DNA of 49,012 nt from Parcubacteria group bacterium GW2011_GWB1_40_14 (GCA_000996085.1 LBYG01000009.1:1-49012); one strand, 5' to 3'. Positions 39,025 through 47,587 are shown, numbered from the stretch's first letter. Notes: a model not told the origin generated them from the letters alone. Program-made: numbers and translations.

Positions 39025-39096
39025 AGCGGGTGAGCGGAATCGAACCGCCATCTCGTCCTTGGCAAGGACGTGTAATAGCCACTATACCACACCCGC
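39025..39096 (-). tRNA. tRNA-Gly (GCC)
   Basis: 72 nt. Acceptor GCGGGTG/CACCCGC, anticodon stem CGTCC/GGACG with loop TTGCCAA, T-arm GGCGGTTCGATTCCGCT, U73 as expected for Gly. CCA not encoded. A terminator-like hairpin with AAATCG/CGATTT follows at 38992-39020. Confidence 0.95.
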
Positions 39097-39136
39097 ATTT
39101 AAAAATAGTTTACATTAAATAATTCTAATGAGTCAA

Positions 39137-39170
39137 ACCCCGCACCTTTTACGCTTAAAGGTGCGGGGTC
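39137..39170. terminator. GC-rich hairpin, probable terminator
   Basis: ACCCCGCACCTTT and AAAGGTGCGGGGT form a 13-bp stem just after the stop codon of the minus-strand gene at 39176. The T run is short. Confidence 0.65.
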
Positions 39171-39175
39171 AAACT

Positions 39176-39454
39176 CTACAACACCTGAACGCTTTGGCCT
39201 TGAATAAAGCGAATTAACTCTGGAGTAATATCCTTAGTTGTGGACGCGCGCAAAACAAACACACAACGTCCCGGTTTTATAATTTTATGTTTGATTCTAT
39301 CTTCGCCGGCCAATATTGAATCAATAACGAATTTTTTATGCTTCAAAAAAAGTCTTTGGTCGAGTTCTATCTCTCCCCTGACCAGTTCCCCCTCAACCAA
39401 AATATGATTGGGGTCATATATATCTGCTCTGTGTATTTGAAATAAGGTATACAT
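39176..39454 (-). CDS. Small beta-barrel protein resembling translation-factor domain 2
   Basis: 92 residues from the ATG at 39454; an extension upstream would run into tRNA-Leu. The segment ILVEGELVRGEIELDQRLFL followed by KKFVIDSILAGEDRIKHKII and PGRCVFVLRA has the spacing of the domain 2 barrel of EF-Tu-like GTPases (V-x-G-x-x-x-x-G, I-x-S-I, G-x-x-x-x-x-L). There is no GTPase domain. Role unknown. Confidence 0.6.
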   Translation of the reverse strand: MYTLFQIHRADIYDPNHILVEGELVRGEIELDQRLFLKHKKFVIDSILAGEDRIKHKIIKPGRCVFVLRASTTKDITPELIRFIQGQSVQVL

Positions 39455-39484
39455 TAATAAATATTCTACTTTTATTCCGACTTG

Positions 39485-39565
39485 TGGGCGTGGTGGGAGT
39501 CGAACCCACACCTCGTTAGAGACACGATTTTAAGTCGTGAGCGTATACCATTCCGCCACACGCCC
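39485..39565 (-). tRNA. tRNA-Leu (TAA), second copy
   Basis: 81 nt class II tRNA. Acceptor GGGCGTG/CACGCCC, anticodon stem CACGA/TCGTG with loop CTTAAAA, A73. CCA not encoded. Confidence 0.94.
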
Positions 39566-39598
39566 AAACACCAATTTAAATATCAAAAGTGATTCTTG

Positions 39599-39671
39599 AG
39601 GCCATGACGGGAATTGCACCCGTGAATAGCGGTTTTGCAGACCGCCGCGTTAGCTACTTCGCCACATGGCC
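39599..39671 (-). tRNA. tRNA-Cys (GCA)
   Basis: 73 nt. Acceptor GGCCATG/CATGGCC, anticodon stem GCGGT/ACCGC with loop CTGCAAA (GCA), T-arm ACGGGTGCAATTCCCGT and U73, the Cys identity base. Confidence 0.95.
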
Positions 39672-39746
39672 ATGTCCAAAATTTTATGTCGTAATCCCGA
39701 CCTCCTTAATATATCTTTAAATGGTTCGTCGGGACAGTCCGTCGCG

Positions 39747-39837
39747 CCTGCCCAGTACCGTGCGGCGTCTACCCCGCACACAGCTTGCTGTTGTGCGGGG
39801 CTCTGGTGCTGGGTTAGCTACTTCGCCACCGCGCCAC
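39747..39837 (-). pseudogene. 5' relic of a tRNA-Cys followed by a nested palindrome
   Basis: GTGGCGAAGTAGCTAAC (39813-39829) is identical to part of the tRNA-Cys D-arm region and is preceded by GGCGCG, a typical Cys acceptor strand. Beyond it lies GGTGCTGGG...CCCAGTACC enclosing CCCCGCACA and TGTGCGGGG arms with a CAGC-TT-GCTG tip. The remainder of the tRNA is missing. The break is a few bases later in the D-loop than in the other relics. Confidence 0.75.
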
Positions 39838-40187
39838 TATTTATCTTTATTTTTTAAATTATAAAGATCTTCCTCTATTTTAGCTGCCTCGCGCACCGTT
39901 TCGTCAAGCAAAAATCTTATGCGCGGCACCGGCCGCATTTCCATTTTCTTGTTAAACTTCTGCTGGACAACATAGATCTCTTTATTCATTTCAGTTAAAA
40001 CATCCTGTTCATTTCTTTCGGGCATAACGCTTATATATATGCGAACCGCGGTCAGATCTTCTGAAAGCTCGACACGTGTAATTGTAACCAATGTGCCGAA
40101 AGCAAAATCAAACTCCTTAATAATTATTTTGCCCAATTCTTCACGTATTTTTATTTGTAAACGCTCAATGCGTCTAATTGAAGTCAT
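39837..40187 (-). CDS. rbfA: Ribosome-binding factor A
   Basis: KH-fold factor that helps mature the small ribosomal subunit. 116 residues with RIERLQIKIREELGKII near the start, LVTITRVELSEDLTAVRIYISVMP in the middle and RPVPRIRFLLDETVREAAKIEEDL at the end, all characteristic. It follows infB by 3 bases, a very common pairing. Its stop codon touches the tRNA-Cys relic. Confidence 0.95.
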   Translation of the reverse strand: MTSIRRIERLQIKIREELGKIIIKEFDFAFGTLVTITRVELSEDLTAVRIYISVMPERNEQDVLTEMNKEIYVVQQKFNKKMEMRPVPRIRFLLDETVREAAKIEEDLYNLKNKDK

Positions 40188-40190
40188 GAT

Positions 40191-41699
40191 TTAAAGAAGC
40201 GGTCTTTTGTGCCTCTCTTCCATAAAACATTTTAGAACGTCTCCGGGAAGTATGCTCATTCCCTTTAACTCTATCTGCAATCCGCATTGTTTGCCCTGGG
40301 GAACTTCGTCTACGGATACTTTATTCATCTGAACGCTATTTAATTTACCTTTTCCCATGGGATGTCCTCCTCTTTCAACATCAATTAAAGTAGCTGGTTT
40401 TATTGTGCCTTTAGTAACTTCTCCGCCGATAACCTGTTTAGCGCCCTCCTGTTTAAACGTAGCTAAAATCTTAATGACTCCAAGATCCGTCCTGATTATT
40501 TCAGGAGGTACGGCAGCTTCCATTTCCGCGCGTATACCGTCAACTAATTCGTATATTATATCTGAAGACACAATAGTAACTCCTAATTTCTGGGCCATTA
40601 GTTCAATAGAAGATGGGGCCTTAGTACGAAAAGCAATTATTGCGGCTCCAGAATTAGAAGCCAACTTAACATCATTTTCTGTAATATTACCGGTTTCCGC
40701 AACTATAATATCCAAGCCTACGATCTGTGAAGATATTTTTTTCAAAGTTTCAACAATAGCTTCAAGCGAACCGACGACATCCGCTTTAATGATTATTTTT
40801 TTCATAACTTCCGGACTTTCTCCTCCGATTTTAACAGCGAAGCGCCTTTTTTCTTTTTCTTTTGCTATGATCTCCTCTGCTTCTTTTTCGGAAGCAACAG
40901 TAATAAATGTTTCGCCCACATCGGATACTTCACTTAAACCTAAAATTAAAACAGGTGTTGAGGGACCGGCTTCTTCAATAGGTTTTAACATAAAATTTTC
41001 AAGACTTCGCGCTCTTCCCCACTGTCCGCCTATAACTAAATTTGCGGATGATCTAAGCGTGCCCTGTCTCACCAAAAGAGTGGCTAGGGAACCGCGCCTT
41101 TGATCTTTATGCGCTTCAATAACAACACCTGAGGCCGGCGCCGAAGGATCAGATTGTAACTCGCCTACTTCTGCTATCAACAATATTAGATCCATCAAGC
41201 CCGATAACCCTTCCCCGCTTTTTGCGGAAATAGGAAGACTGGATACGTCGCCGCCCCATCCCTCTAGCATCACTCCATTTTCTGCAAGTTCTCTTTTAAC
41301 TTTATCGGCATCGGCATTTGGTTTATCGATCTTATTTAAGGCTATTATATAAGGCAGGTTTGCGTTTTTAACTATATCCAAAGCTTCTTTGGTTTGAGGT
41401 TTAACGCCTTCGTCTGCCGCAACAACAACGATCGCGATATCGGCAACATTAGCTCCTCTTGAGCGCATCTGTCCGAATGCTTCATGTCCGGGAGTATCTA
41501 TAAAAGTTATTAGTTTGCCGTTGTGTTCAACTTGATATGCGCCTATATGTTGAGTTATTCCTCCTGACTCTTTTGCCGCAATATTAGTTTTACGGATGGT
41601 ATCAAGTAGGGTTGTTTTACCGTGGTCAACATGCCCTAAAACGACCACTATTGGTGGTCGTGTAACACTATTTTTCTTTTCTTTATTTTGTTTAACCAT
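40191..41699 (-). CDS. infB: Translation initiation factor IF-2, short form
   Basis: GTPase that brings initiator tRNA to the ribosome. 502 residues. G1 is [19 protein letters not shown]3 is [10 protein letters not shown]4 is ALNKIDKP. The central barrel domains follow, and the C-terminal domain has [15 protein letters not shown] and [17 protein letters not shown]. The long N-terminal extension and IF2N domain of other bacteria are absent, only about 15 residues precede the G domain. Part of the tight DUF4446-infB-rbfA unit with 3-base gaps. Confidence 0.96.
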   Translation of the reverse strand: MVKQNKEKKNSVTRPPIVVVLGHVDHGKTTLLDTIRKTNIAAKESGGITQHIGAYQVEHNGKLITFIDTPGHEAFGQMRSRGANVADIAIVVVAADEGVKPQTKEALDIVKNANLPYIIALNKIDKPNADADKVKRELAENGVMLEGWGGDVSSLPISAKSGEGLSGLMDLILLIAEVGELQSDPSAPASGVVIEAHKDQRRGSLATLLVRQGTLRSSANLVIGGQWGRARSLENFMLKPIEEAGPSTPVLILGLSEVSDVGETFITVASEKEAEEIIAKEKEKRRFAVKIGGESPEVMKKIIIKADVVGSLEAIVETLKKISSQIVGLDIIVAETGNITENDVKLASNSGAAIIAFRTKAPSSIELMAQKLGVTIVSSDIIYELVDGIRAEMEAAVPPEIIRTDLGVIKILATFKQEGAKQVIGGEVTKGTIKPATLIDVERGGHPMGKGKLNSVQMNKVSVDEVPQGKQCGLQIELKGMSILPGDVLKCFMEERHKRPLL

Positions 41700-41702
41700 A
41701 AA

Positions 41703-42176
41703 TTATTCCCTAGCTATAGCTCTCCTTATTGCTTCTCTTTCTTCTTCGGTAAGATGATTTCTCGATTCTCCTTTAATTATCTGTTTTGCATAAACGCGAG
41801 TGCCCTCTCTTGAATGTAAACTTGAAACCACAATTCCATTGTCCACAGAGTCAAGCAAAGAAACAGCAAAGGATTGATCGCCACCGGTATCGTCGAAAGG
41901 ATTGAACCTGACCATGCCGACTTTTTGAATACTGGTCTCTGCCATAATATCAATACGGGCAACATCATTACGTAATCTTTTAAGATCTTCAGCCATATCC
42001 CGGGCTTTTTTACCTTGTTCTGCTAAAATTCCTTCTAATCCTTCGCCTTTGCCGACATTAAAAAAATCGTTGAAACGTTGCCTTAACATAAACACAAGCA
42101 ACACTGCGCCGCATGAAAAAATAAAGGCCAAAACAGCCAAAATCGTTGAAATATTAGAGGTCATATCTAAATTCAA
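41703..42176 (-). CDS. DUF4446 family membrane protein
   Basis: 157 residues. One membrane helix (about 9-30), a coiled segment ([20 protein letters not shown]), then [46 protein letters not shown], the hallmark of DUF4446. The function is unknown. Its ATG overlaps the stop of the preceding gene by 4 bases and infB follows 3 bases after its end. Confidence 0.85.
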   Translation of the reverse strand: MNLDMTSNISTILAVLAFIFSCGAVLLVFMLRQRFNDFFNVGKGEGLEGILAEQGKKARDMAEDLKRLRNDVARIDIMAETSIQKVGMVRFNPFDDTGGDQSFAVSLLDSVDNGIVVSSLHSREGTRVYAKQIIKGESRNHLTEEEREAIRRAIARE

Positions 42177-42595
42177 GATACTATTTTATTGCCATTATCG
42201 CAAGTAAATAAAGGAGAAATATTCTCAAAATTTAAAGATAGAATGCGAAAACTGTTCCAAAAACCGATCTTGCCACGACTCATTTTTATCTGCTTAATAA
42301 CTCCGCGCCTATTTCTTATCAAATCCTGCAAATGTATCCGAATAAAACCGAGTTTGTTTTCTATAAAAACGATCGGGACTTTGCCGGATTTTGTCTGTTT
42401 ATTCGCTATGTTCAATAAATGCGTTTTAACGGCCTTATCCTGACCCAAATTAAGAAGCGCATCAACACTATACGCAAGATCTCTGGTCCAGCACTGATAA
42501 CGATATCGATATGTCCCGGCATAAATGCCGAGTCTACCAACGCAACTCAAAACCAAATCTTTTGCTTCACGCAAACGGGCTTTACTGAGACTCAT
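42173..42595 (-). CDS. Glycoside hydrolase-like fragment (alpha/alpha-toroid N-terminus)
   Basis: 140 residues. AGTYRYRYQCWTRDLAYSVD resembles the W-x-R-D block of glycogen-debranching and GH63/GH15-type toroid hydrolases, and VKTHLLNIANKQTKSGKVPI fits the next helix pair. A full enzyme needs 400 residues or more, so catalytic carboxylates would be missing. The last 50 residues are basic and unlike the family. It may be a truncated gene kept because its end is coupled to DUF4446 by a 4-base overlap. Confidence 0.55.
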   Translation of the reverse strand: MSLSKARLREAKDLVLSCVGRLGIYAGTYRYRYQCWTRDLAYSVDALLNLGQDKAVKTHLLNIANKQTKSGKVPIVFIENKLGFIRIHLQDLIRNRRGVIKQIKMSRGKIGFWNSFRILSLNFENISPLFTCDNGNKIVS

Positions 42596-42699
42596 TTGGT
42601 CTGCCCTTATTTCTTTTAAAAAGAGCCTGGATGTTTAATCCAAGCTTAACAGGACAAAGTTATATAAGTCAAAATGTATTATGCTGCTCTTCAAATATT

Positions 42700-43461
42700 T
42701 TATATCACGACAGTTGACTTATCTTCCTGAAAAACAAAACCCTTCTCTCTGCGACAAAAAGCTTTTATACTTTTCTCGTGCTGTGGGCGCACATGTACTA
42801 TTAAAACTTTTTTAACTTTGCTTTTACTCTTTAATTCCTTCACCTGAGCAATTGTATAATGATTTGGCGTGGGCTTCTCACAAGCAGCTTCAGTGATAAG
42901 CAAATCAGCCCCTTTTACTGTTTTAACCAGTTCTTCAAAATTATGCTTGGAACCTATATCTCCGGTGTAAACTATCTTTTTGCCCTTATAACTGAATATT
43001 ATACCGACGGATTTAAACCACGGCACATGTTTTACCGGAAAAGTTCTTATTGTTAACTTTCCCATTCTTATTTTAACGGTTCCCTCTTTAAAATAAACCG
43101 GGTAGTTTTCTTTTGGCTCAACCCAAAATATCTTACGCCACAGCTTGAAGCGTTTTGCTAAACTGCCGGGCCCCAAAAATAAAAGCGGCTTATTGTGTTT
43201 AGACTTATAAATATCATTCACCCAACGCGAATGTATCAGCGGAAATGCATCTCCGAAATGGTCGGTGTGAAAGTGAGAAATAAAAACCAAATCCAAATCT
43301 TCAAGATCAAAATTTAAATCTTTAAGACGGCGTATAACGCCAAAACCACAATCCAGAAGTATTTTTTTGCCGTCTGCTTCAACTAAAAATCCGGCGGGAT
43401 TGCGTCTTTTTGTGGGCACCATAGTACCCGAGCCTAAAATTGTGATTTTAAACAATGCCAT
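42700..43461 (-). CDS. MBL-fold metallohydrolase, RNase Z-like
   Basis: 253 residues. LGSGTMVPTKRRNPAGFLVEADGKKILLDCG and the metal motif SHFHTDHFGD are intact. Further ligands are in FPVKHVPW (His), VYTGDIGS (Asp) and VHVRPQHEKS (His). The N-terminus resembles RNase Z and arylsulfatase-type family members. tRNA 3' processing or general phosphodiesterase activity is possible. Last of four closely packed genes that include two deaminases. Confidence 0.8.
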   Translation of the reverse strand: MALFKITILGSGTMVPTKRRNPAGFLVEADGKKILLDCGFGVIRRLKDLNFDLEDLDLVFISHFHTDHFGDAFPLIHSRWVNDIYKSKHNKPLLFLGPGSLAKRFKLWRKIFWVEPKENYPVYFKEGTVKIRMGKLTIRTFPVKHVPWFKSVGIIFSYKGKKIVYTGDIGSKHNFEELVKTVKGADLLITEAACEKPTPNHYTIAQVKELKSKSKVKKVLIVHVRPQHEKSIKAFCRREKGFVFQEDKSTVVI

Positions 43462-43463
43462 TT

Positions 43464-43670
43464 TTATTCAGATATTTTATTCAGAGCCTCATAAATAGAA
43501 GAAGGAACGCTTTTATTCTGTATACCTAAATTTCTCAATAGCCATTGTGTGTTTTCTATTTTTGAAATATCACGACGCATTTCGGGTAATTCTAAAGCAG
43601 GATCATTTATAAAAGCCTGTAACTCTTCAAGCGTAACTTCTTGTCTATGTTCTGGATTTTCCGGATTCAT
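43464..43670 (-). CDS. Small hypothetical protein, 68 aa
   Basis: Not recognised. Acidic and helical, beginning MNPENPEHRQEVTLEELQAF. It ends 2 bases before the MBL-fold gene starts, so it is translated in the same unit. No motif is visible. Confidence 0.6.
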   Translation of the reverse strand: MNPENPEHRQEVTLEELQAFINDPALELPEMRRDISKIENTQWLLRNLGIQNKSVPSSIYEALNKISE

Positions 43671-43693
43671 AGTTTTATTAACAAAATCTAAAA

Positions 43694-44182
43694 TTAATAT
43701 TTAGTTTTATTGTTTTTCTTCTGCCACTCATTAAACGGTCCTTTTGCTTCTTTGAGATTAACTTTTTTAAGTTTATATCTGCGCCTTGTGATAGATTTAT
43801 TAATTTCATCGTAAATAAACTTGTCATCAAAACCTATGCGTGCGGCGTCTTTTCTGGTGTTGGCATAATAAACTGCTTTGGGTCTTGCCCAATAGATAGC
43901 ACCCAAACACATAGGGCATGGTTCACAACTGGTAAAAAGCTCACAACCATCTAGCTGGAAAGTACGAAGTCTTTTACAAGCGTCGCGGATAGCAACAACT
44001 TCAGCATGTGCCGTAGGATCGTTGCTTGAAGTAACACGATTAAACCCTCGGCCAACTATTCTATTATTTTTCACAATAGCCGCCCCAAACGGACCGCCTT
44101 TATTCTTACGCATCCCCTCTTGAGAAAGCTTAACCGCCATGAGCATAAATTTTCTGCTCCTTTTTTGTTCGGTTGTTTTCAT
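43694..44182 (-). CDS. Cytidine/guanine deaminase-family enzyme, GuaD-like
   Basis: 162 residues. The zinc site is HAEVVAIRDA and PCPMCLGAIYWARPKAVYYA, with the Glu next to His as proton shuttle. The downstream RKDAARIGFDDKFIYDEI is typical of guanine deaminases rather than TadA. Guanine to xanthine is the likely reaction, though tRNA adenosine deaminase cannot be excluded. It follows the dCMP deaminase gene on the same strand, pointing to nucleotide salvage. Confidence 0.82.
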   Translation of the reverse strand: MKTTEQKRSRKFMLMAVKLSQEGMRKNKGGPFGAAIVKNNRIVGRGFNRVTSSNDPTAHAEVVAIRDACKRLRTFQLDGCELFTSCEPCPMCLGAIYWARPKAVYYANTRKDAARIGFDDKFIYDEINKSITRRRYKLKKVNLKEAKGPFNEWQKKNNKTKY

Positions 44183-44226
44183 ATTTATATTTTATCGTAT
44201 CATCCGGAGAAAGAATTTTGTCCGTG

Positions 44227-44667
44227 TCAGAATGAAGTTCTTATTTTGATTCTCGCCTTTTTTGCGAGCTTAAGAACCTTTGACGACGAGCCGTATCTGG
44301 AGTCGTAATATTCACCGTAGACGACTTCTTTAATGCCGGAATTAACAAGCATTTTGAAACAATCATAACAAGGCGAGTCGGTTAGATACATTACTGCCCC
44401 ATCCACGGCAACCCCATGTTTTGCGGCCTGGATAAGCGCATTTGCTTCAGCATGTATCGTGCGAACGCAATGTCCATCGGACATCTCGTGTCCCGCTTCA
44501 TCGCAGTGAGGAAGTCCCTTTGGAGAGCCGTTATAGCCGGTCGAGAGAATGTTTTTATCTTTAACTATTACGGCACCAACATTTCGTCTGTCACAAGTGG
44601 AGCGTTTGGCAACTATCTTCGCTATCTCCATAAAATACTTATCCCAACTCAATCGTTTATTTTTCAT
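44227..44667 (-). CDS. dCMP deaminase (ComEB-like)
   Basis: From the ATG at 44667 the product is 146 residues: [40 protein letters not shown], the zinc motif [32 protein letters not shown]. This order is that of dCMP deaminases, which make dUMP for thymidylate synthesis. A GTG start 11 codons upstream is possible but adds an unlikely extension. No ribosome site is obvious for either. Confidence 0.88.
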   Translation of the reverse strand: MKNKRLSWDKYFMEIAKIVAKRSTCDRRNVGAVIVKDKNILSTGYNGSPKGLPHCDEAGHEMSDGHCVRTIHAEANALIQAAKHGVAVDGAVMYLTDSPCYDCFKMLVNSGIKEVVYGEYYDSRYGSSSKVLKLAKKARIKIRTSF

Positions 44668-44721
44668 ATTATTTATTAAACCAAAAATTGTCTTACGCAC
44701 AATTTGATCTATCCAAGCTGA

Positions 44722-44755
44722 CGGTGGGGGTGGGATTCCTACCGACAGACAGGTT
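44722..44755 (-). pseudogene. 3'-end relic of tRNA-Ser (island boundary)
   Basis: CGGTGGGGGTGGGATTC (44722-44738) is a 17-base exact copy of the 3' end of tRNA-Ser(CGA) at 47660-47676. It stops at T-loop 56/57, where the sequence changes to a P3-like palindrome, CTACCGACAGACAGG. It marks the far side of a 2.9-kb segment that ends at the intact tRNA-Ser. Confidence 0.78.
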
Positions 44756-44768
44756 TAGCAGCAGTTTT

Positions 44769-45287
44769 TTAATTCAAGCCTAAAATTTTCCAATTTTCTC
44801 TATATTGATCCAGCCAGCCTTTACTATATTTTTTAACTAATGGATGATCTACTTTCAAAACCTTAGAATAATCTGGGAGTAATCTCCGCACATTACTATC
44901 TTTATGAATTCTTCCGTTTTTCCCTGGCAACGATAACCAAAATTGATGAATTTTGCCTATTACCTCAGCAACTATTTCACTTGGTACAATATAAACTAGT
45001 GGCACTACGTTATAATCATTGGGCAGATCGACAAAACAATAATATAAATTTAACTCTTTCAATTCAGCGTGTTTAGGCTTCATATGCCACCCATCATCGC
45101 TCCCTTTTGGAAGCCTGGTCTTAACTTGTATCGCCACAGCTCTCCTGCCGGTCATGTCTGTCACAATTATGTCCGTATTTGGAGCACCTCGAGAAGCTAA
45201 TCCAGCAATATATCCCAGTTCAAGTAAACGAAACATAACAAAGTGTTCGCCGGCAGCTCCCGTAAGAGTTGTTTTATTTATAGCCAT
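44769..45287 (-). CDS. PD-(D/E)XK nuclease-like protein
   Basis: 172 residues. The N-terminal pattern LTGAAGEHFVMFRLLELGYI, then NTDIIV with Asp 39 and AIQVKTR with Gln 54 and Lys 56, matches the E...D...QxK core of the PD-(D/E)XK superfamily. The C-terminal half is helical and unassigned. Similar proteins are found among restriction, repair and defence genes. No methyltransferase is adjacent. It is the outermost gene of the tRNA-Ser island. Confidence 0.72.
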   Translation of the reverse strand: MAINKTTLTGAAGEHFVMFRLLELGYIAGLASRGAPNTDIIVTDMTGRRAVAIQVKTRLPKGSDDGWHMKPKHAELKELNLYYCFVDLPNDYNVVPLVYIVPSEIVAEVIGKIHQFWLSLPGKNGRIHKDSNVRRLLPDYSKVLKVDHPLVKKYSKGWLDQYRENWKILGLN

Positions 45288-45416
45288 AAATTTTTATATT
45301 TTTCATTTCTTAACTGACGAACGCTCAGGCTAAATACCCATGATATACAAACAGTATAAGAGTTTTTTGATTGTCTGAAAAGATTAAAAATTTAGGCGCA
45401 TGGATCAGAAATCAGA

Positions 45417-45968
45417 CTACATGACTTTCAACAATTTTTCGGGTTTTTTTAGCAAGTCAGTTAATTTTTGCCTAATATCTATAAACTCTTGCGTCTTGAG
45501 TTCCCAAACAGGATGCTTGGCCAAATGTGGCAACTCAGGCGCTCGCGCGAACACATCTCTCATTCTTTTATAAATAAAAAGTATATCTCTAATTAGAAAA
45601 AGCTTGTTAGATCCATACTGAATCTCCACATCCCCGTCCTTAAAGTTCATCCCACCACTAATCATAATGTGCTCATTAAGCCAGTGCTGATTTGCTTCCG
45701 GATGAGCAGATGCAATACGGATATCTACTAACTTATCCATAATAGCGAGCTCTTGCTCATTAAACATGTCTTTATATTGAATCAGGGGTGAGGTTTCTCC
45801 AATAAAATAGTATGCCAAATGACGAAGTCTTATGAAGAGACTTTCAAAAAGATAGTTGGTCCCTTTACTGAATTGGAATTCTGTTGCAAGCCCCAAAATA
45901 TCCAAGCAACTAGAAAGAGCCGTTACTATCAAAATTTCGTTTTTTAAATCGATTTGTTCGTCTGACAC
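45417..45968 (-). CDS. HEPN-like helical protein, 183 aa
   Basis: Soluble and helical. Residues 84-89 read RIASAH, an R-x4-H motif as in HEPN ribonucleases, within a helical context and preceded by FIRLRHLAYYF. HEPN proteins are often toxins or RNA-cleaving defence effectors. The motif is short and could be chance. No antitoxin-like nucleotidyltransferase is adjacent. Lies inside the tRNA-Ser island. Confidence 0.5.
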   Translation of the reverse strand: MSDEQIDLKNEILIVTALSSCLDILGLATEFQFSKGTNYLFESLFIRLRHLAYYFIGETSPLIQYKDMFNEQELAIMDKLVDIRIASAHPEANQHWLNEHIMISGGMNFKDGDVEIQYGSNKLFLIRDILFIYKRMRDVFARAPELPHLAKHPVWELKTQEFIDIRQKLTDLLKKPEKLLKVM

Positions 45969-45995
45969 GATAAAGAGTTTTCGGAGCTAGAGCGC

Positions 45996-46247
45996 TTATT
46001 GTTTTTCGGTCCAGAAACTTTTCTTCTTTAATATTCTGTCTACGTATTCTGTGGGCAACTCAACTACTTCAATATCACCTTTTTTCTTATAAATGTGGAC
46101 TGTTCCATCTATCAAGATGTCTCTTATTTCTGCACATAAAGAACAAACAACCCTTGCGCCAGTAATTTTAAGATTTACCTTTCCATGTGAATTTTCGGCG
46201 AGTCGTTGCATGTCCGATATTTTTATAAATTGATGATTACATTTCAT
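45996..46247 (-). CDS. Small hypothetical protein with Cys pair, 83 aa
   Basis: MKCNHQFIKISDMQRLAENS opens the protein. Cys 3 with His 5 and the pair CSLC could form a zinc site, and the end (PTEYVDRILKKKSFWTEKQ) is helical. Not recognised. It ends 27 bases before the HEPN-like gene starts and may be its partner in one transcript. Confidence 0.58.
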   Translation of the reverse strand: MKCNHQFIKISDMQRLAENSHGKVNLKITGARVVCSLCAEIRDILIDGTVHIYKKKGDIEVVELPTEYVDRILKKKSFWTEKQ

Positions 46248-46330
46248 ATATTAATATGCTAGCTCAAATATTATTTTCTAGGCGCTCGGGTCGCCTCCGA
46301 TAAAAAGTATTTAATGCGATAGGGTAGTAT

Positions 46331-46351
46331 TCCTGTCTACCGGCAGGCAGG
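46331..46351. repeat. P3 palindrome in a T-loop-like context
   Basis: CCTGTCTACCGGCAGGCAGG interrupts ATTC and GAACCC, the form of a tRNA T-loop split at the usual place, but no tRNA can be recognised around it. The remainder of 46248-46525 has no supported gene. Confidence 0.6.
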
Positions 46352-46525
46352 CGAACCCAAAACATTTACTTTTACCTGCAAAGCGGTGTGTCTCGGTCTA
46401 GAACCAACCCATTACAACCAGTATAAGATTTTTTCGAGCTGTTTTCCAGAAACCGCCTTGCTGGGAGGTCGGTCGGAGTTATAAAGTGAAGCGCGATTAT
46501 AACATCAGAAAAATTATTGAAGACC

Positions 46526-47587
46526 CTACGTACTTATACGGAAATATTCGTTTAGCACATTAACAAATTCTTTGGCATCCAAAAAATAGTTTGGATAAGC
46601 TTTCTGCAATTCCCTCCTTGTTTCCGCTGAAACAAGAACGATATCCCTATCTTCGTTGTTTTTTATCATTCTTTCCTCGTGCTTTGAGTATTCCGAGTTC
46701 GCCAGTTCTTCTTGCGCTTTTTTGTAAGCCGTTATTTTTAACTCTTTTGTTGTAAGGTCTAGATTCAAAAGATAAAAGTCGTATTTGGTTTTGCTTTCTC
46801 TTTCAAAATCTCCAATAACCTTATGAATCCTAGCCCACTCATTCATTTTTTTAACAACCTTCAATTTTTTCGCAAGAAGCTGAATCTTTTCTCGTAACTC
46901 CTTTTCGTTTACAGGAGTATCAGGAACCGTCGGGGTCTTTTCTATGTTCGCAAAAGCAGAACTAACAAGTTTAAAAAAGTCCATCCAGTCTTTTTGCCCT
47001 TCATTGGTTTTTATTGCTTGTTTAGTAAAGTGATCTACCGTTTCGACGGCCGTAGCCCAATAGTGTTGAAGTTTTGTTCTAACTTGTATCTCAATTAACA
47101 AACCGTCATATTCGTTGTTTTTGTCGCTATAGTATTTATATATCAGATGTATGCTTCTGTAACCGTCTTTTTTTGGTGTTTGAATATAATCATTTATCTT
47201 CGCTAATTTATGTTTGATCCCTCTGCTTTTTTTATATTTACCAACTAAAGAGTTAACTTCCTTGATGCTCAATAGAACTGCTCTACATCCACCAATATCT
47301 TGCATCCTAGACATTTTCATCTTACTTGTTTGGTCACGTTTAAGTTTTCTTAAAATAGACGGAACGCGTTTAAGACGGCGGACAACTAGCGCATTTGAAT
47401 CGACTTGTTTAGCAATACGGCTTAATCTGACGGCAAAAGTTTGCAATGGAAAACTATGCGAAGACCTCCAATTACTTAGTATGTCCATGGATAGGCTTTG
47501 TAAATCGAGTGTGACATGCGGCGAAGACAGCACATCTCCAGCTTTATTTATCTGATTCCTTGTATATTTTAATTTAGTCCATGACAT
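46526..47587 (-). CDS. RelA/SpoT-domain protein (alarmone or toxic synthetase)
   Basis: 353 residues. A helical N-terminus to about 85 precedes a RelA/SpoT nucleotidyltransferase domain: SRMQDIGGCRAVLLS, DYIQTPKKDGYRSIHLIYKYY, LIEIQVRTKLQHYWATAVETVDH. There is no HD hydrolase domain nor TGS/ACT regulatory domains. The C-terminal 140 residues are charged and helical. It could make (p)ppGpp or a related nucleotide, or modify tRNA like toxSAS toxins. Its place in a small island with nuclease-like genes favours a defence or toxin role, but this is inference. Confidence 0.8.
   Translation of the reverse strand: MSWTKLKYTRNQINKAGDVLSSPHVTLDLQSLSMDILSNWRSSHSFPLQTFAVRLSRIAKQVDSNALVVRRLKRVPSILRKLKRDQTSKMKMSRMQDIGGCRAVLLSIKEVNSLVGKYKKSRGIKHKLAKINDYIQTPKKDGYRSIHLIYKYYSDKNNEYDGLLIEIQVRTKLQHYWATAVETVDHFTKQAIKTNEGQKDWMDFFKLVSSAFANIEKTPTVPDTPVNEKELREKIQLLAKKLKVVKKMNEWARIHKVIGDFERESKTKYDFYLLNLDLTTKELKITAYKKAQEELANSEYSKHEERMIKNNEDRDIVLVSAETRRELQKAYPNYFLDAKEFVNVLNEYFRIST

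Noticed and set aside
36884..39096. Integron-like cassette array with attC sites (GTTAGAAC near 38559)
   Set aside because: The cassette organisation is similar, but the repeats lack a full GTTRRRY/RYYYAAC pair and the folded attC arms, no integron integrase is present, and the repeats trace better to the tRNA-Gly 3' end.
40357..41103. 248-codon plus-strand frame inside infB
   Set aside because: It is the complement of the well conserved IF-2 G and barrel domains and has no ribosome site or family features.
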